Assembly: GCA_947168825.1 (NCBI GenBank)
Contig: CAMVNH010000001.1
Coordinates: forward strand, 1-61,752
Source: an uncultured Candidatus Saccharibacteria bacterium
GTDB lineage: Bacteria > Patescibacteriota > Saccharimonadia > Saccharimonadales > Saccharimonadaceae
Reading direction: 5' to 3'
Length of the DNA stretch: 61,752 nucleotides
Position numbers and translations under genes: made by a program. Under the pieces are notes generated by a model that saw only the letters and a list, made by a program, of their open reading frames with translations, did no database searches and was not told the origin of the DNA. Each line of letters starts with the position of its first letter. The first letter of the stretch is position 1. Shown here in pieces: positions 60,053 to 61,752 of this stretch.

Positions 60053-60739
60053 TTATTTTTTACCTTCTTTGATTGCTTGGGTGAAGTAATCAAGTAGAAG
60101 AGTGGTTGCCTTAACGGAATCGTCGTTTGCTGGGATGACGTAATCGATGCCAGTTGGGTTAACATTGGTGTCGCAGATAGCGAAAACCGGAATGTTAAGG
60201 GTCTTGGCTTCTTTGATTGCGTTCTTATCTTCGCAGGCGTCAACTACGATGATGGCGGCTGGCTGTTCGGTCATATCTTTGATGCCGCCGTAGCGTTCGT
60301 TTAAGGTATCAATTTCCTCTTGGAAGCGCTGAACTTCGAGCTTAGAATAGCGATTTTCGAGTTCGCCACTAGCCATGCGACGTTCCAAATCTTGGACCTT
60401 CTTGATCTGTTTGTTGACAGTTTCTACGTTGGTCAAAGTGCCACCAACCCAGCGAACCGTAACATAAGGCATATTTACGGATTCGGCGGCAGTCTTGACG
60501 GCGTCCTTTAACTGTTTCTTTGTGCCGACGAAGAGAACTTTTTTGCCACTTTTCACGATTTCGGTGATTTTTGGAAGGGCAACTTCTAGGCCTTCAACGG
60601 TCTTTTCAAGGTTGATAATATGAGCACCCTGGCGGCGACTATGAATATATGGCGCCATTTTTGGATGCCAACGGCTGGTCTTATGACCAAAGTGAGCACC
60701 TGACTCAAGCAGGGCTTTCATGTCTACATCTACTGACAT
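60053..60739 (-). CDS. rpsB: 30S ribosomal protein uS2
   Basis: The 228-aa uS2 begins MSVDVDMKALLESGAHFGHKT and contains WHPKMAPYIHSRRQG, VLFVGTKKQLKDAV and GIKDMTEQPAAIIVVDACEDKNAIKEA. The start at 60739 follows GAAAGGA; the longer frame has no support. It heads the rpsB-tsf pair. Confidence 0.97.
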   Translation of the reverse strand: MSVDVDMKALLESGAHFGHKTSRWHPKMAPYIHSRRQGAHIINLEKTVEGLEVALPKITEIVKSGKKVLFVGTKKQLKDAVKTAAESVNMPYVTVRWVGGTLTNVETVNKQIKKVQDLERRMASGELENRYSKLEVQRFQEEIDTLNERYGGIKDMTEQPAAIIVVDACEDKNAIKEAKTLNIPVFAICDTNVNPTGIDYVIPANDDSVKATTLLLDYFTQAIKEGKK

Positions 60740-60901
60740 GTTTTCCTTTCTCACTACCGAGGGCGATTTTATCAGGAAAACTGCTCCCGGCTGTTTCATT
60801 AAAATTAATAACCCTTTAATTATAGCACGGGGGCTTGAAAAAATCAAGGGATTGTGCTAAAATGGCCTAAGTTTCGTTATGCGAAGTGGGAGGTGTACTT
60901 T

Positions 60902-61411
60902 ATGAGAACAAATGTTAATTCGATCAAAATGAAGCAGGTTGATTTGGTAACTGGTGCTGCGGGGAAGGATTTGGTGATACAGACCGAAGATGGTCAGTTA
61001 AAATCACATCTTTTAGAGACAGTACTCAAAAAGAGTCAGGATGAAGTGGCCTGGGTGCCAAGACAGTTAGTGCTCGAACTTTTGGCCGATGAACTATCGC
61101 AGAATATTATGGAAGTGTGCTTGAAAGAAGCCTGCGAAGCTCTGCTTGATGATGACGAGCTCGCCAATGTCACACAGAGGCGGGTTGATCGGGTGTTAGG
61201 AGAGGTGAAACGGCTGCAAGATCTGTATATCGACTACGTGAAAACGGTCTGTGAAATGGAAAATGGTAGCCGAAACCTGGTTATCTTTGCAACCGCGGTA
61301 GTGACGAATCGCAGGAGTGTAAGAAAGAGTCTAAAAGCTACGATCGCGAGATTAAAGGAGCTGGCCCAGCGCAAAGAGAAACGGTCACAGGAATTTTTAG
61401 AATTGGTATAA
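60902..61411 (+). CDS. Hypothetical soluble protein
   Basis: The 169-aa product has no membrane segment and is mostly helical: two long helices with many leucines and charged residues (95-140 and 145-169). Start at 60902 because GGGAGG lies 8-9 nt before it, with a TAAAAT -10 box about 40 nt upstream. No family recognised. A strong terminator follows, so it forms its own unit. Confidence 0.6.
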   Translation: MRTNVNSIKMKQVDLVTGAAGKDLVIQTEDGQLKSHLLETVLKKSQDEVAWVPRQLVLELLADELSQNIMEVCLKEACEALLDDDELANVTQRRVDRVLGEVKRLQDLYIDYVKTVCEMENGSRNLVIFATAVVTNRRSVRKSLKATIARLKELAQRKEKRSQEFLELV

Positions 61412-61428
61412 CGAAACTATTTGTACTA

Positions 61429-61452
61429 GGTCCGGATTTTCCGGACCTTTTT
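61429..61452 (+). terminator. Intrinsic terminator after the hypothetical gene
   Basis: GGTCCGGA-TTT-TCCGGACC followed by TTTTT. Confidence 0.9.
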
Positions 61453-61503
61453 CTTTTTAGGTGTTTACTTTTTGTTCGTTTTTTGTTATAATGGGGCACA
61501 GTT

Positions 61504-61752
61504 ATGAGTAAAAGTGAATTACATCCTAAAGATTATCGTTTTGTAGTCTTTTCTGATGAAGCTGCTGGTTTTTCGTTCTTGACCCGTTCAACGGCACAGA
61601 GCGAGGAGACCATCAAATGGAAAGATGGAAACGAATATCCGCTAGTCAAGGTGCAGATTTCTTCTGCTTCACATCCATTCTTCACTGGTGAAGAGAAGAT
61701 TATCGATACTGAGGGTCGCGTGGATCGCTTCAAGGCTCGTGCAGCAAAGGCA
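61504..61752 (+). CDS. rpmE2: 50S ribosomal protein bL31 type B (partial, runs off the window)
   Basis: The visible 83 residues begin [30 protein letters not shown] and include [20 protein letters not shown], the bL31 core. The zinc-binding cysteines of type A are absent, which makes this the zinc-free type B. TATAAT (61487-61492) is 11 nt before the ATG. The 3' end is not in the window. Confidence 0.92.
   Translation, partial: MSKSELHPKDYRFVVFSDEAAGFSFLTRSTAQSEETIKWKDGNEYPLVKVQISSASHPFFTGEEKIIDTEGRVDRFKARAAKA

Noticed and set aside
1-61752. CRISPR arrays, insertion sequences or prophage
   Set aside because: I saw no regularly spaced repeats, transposase or phage structural genes.

Overview
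The window looks like a chromosome segment of an ultra-small Patescibacteria/CPR bacterium, most probably a Saccharibacterium (TM7). Gene density is high, intergenic gaps are short and the genes are almost all core functions. TGA is a normal stop (for example at 1019), so code 25 of Gracilibacteria does not apply. The assignment rests on gene content and promoter style, not on a database search.

Layout. 1-2470: a diversity-generating retroelement (DGR). It has the tail of a probable target gene, a GC hairpin, an accessory protein (MutS-I-like plus Avd-like), a reverse transcriptase, and an AAC-rich template repeat lying inverted downstream of the RT. 2578-2702: a probable small RNA gene on the minus strand. 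3248-10535 (+): a compact division and cell-wall cluster, rsmH-(small ORF plus structured leader)-ftsL-like-ftsI-mraY-ftsW-murG-ftsQ-like. 10536-11037: a convergent gap with palindromes. 11038-17783 (-): VirD4/HerA-type ATPase, a sigma-region-4/HARE-HTH protein, topA and a small anchored protein. 17818-18137 (-): a large unidentified structured RNA with a near-consensus promoter. 18192-19611 (+): dprA and pth. 19633-26182 (-): PhoH/PIN pair, der, tRNA-Glu, a DUF3048 protein, gltX and a membrane protein. 26297-30236 (+): PEGA protein, sortase, tRNA-Leu and a glycosyltransferase. 30211-32220 (-): a kinase-fold protein, xth, smpB; 32285-33553 (+): a second glycosyltransferase. 33550-60739 (-): hydrolase, ctpA, pcsB-like, ftsX, ftsE, prfB, murL, murD, M16 peptidase, secA, hpf, serS, DUF2207-like, ldh, HD hydrolase, lysS, greA, proS, CPBP protease, rseP, uppS, frr, a cation antiporter, tsf and rpsB. 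60902-61752 (+): an orphan gene and rpmE (type B).

How the genes work together. Envelope building dominates. MraY, MurG, UppS, FtsW, FtsI and a MurD/MurL pair (an epimerase route to D-Glu) make peptidoglycan. FtsEX next to a CHAP hydrolase and CtpA probably controls its cleavage at division. Sortase, two GT4 enzymes and the DGR target suggest a decorated, variable surface, as expected of an epibiont. Translation quality control (SmpB, Pth, Frr, RF2, HPF, three aminoacyl-tRNA synthetases) makes up the rest.

A genome-wide style is visible. Most solo starts have a TATAAT-like -10 box ending exactly 6 nt before the ATG, which implies leaderless mRNAs. Genes inside operons carry Shine-Dalgarno sequences. 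Both tRNA genes run directly into a downstream ORF.
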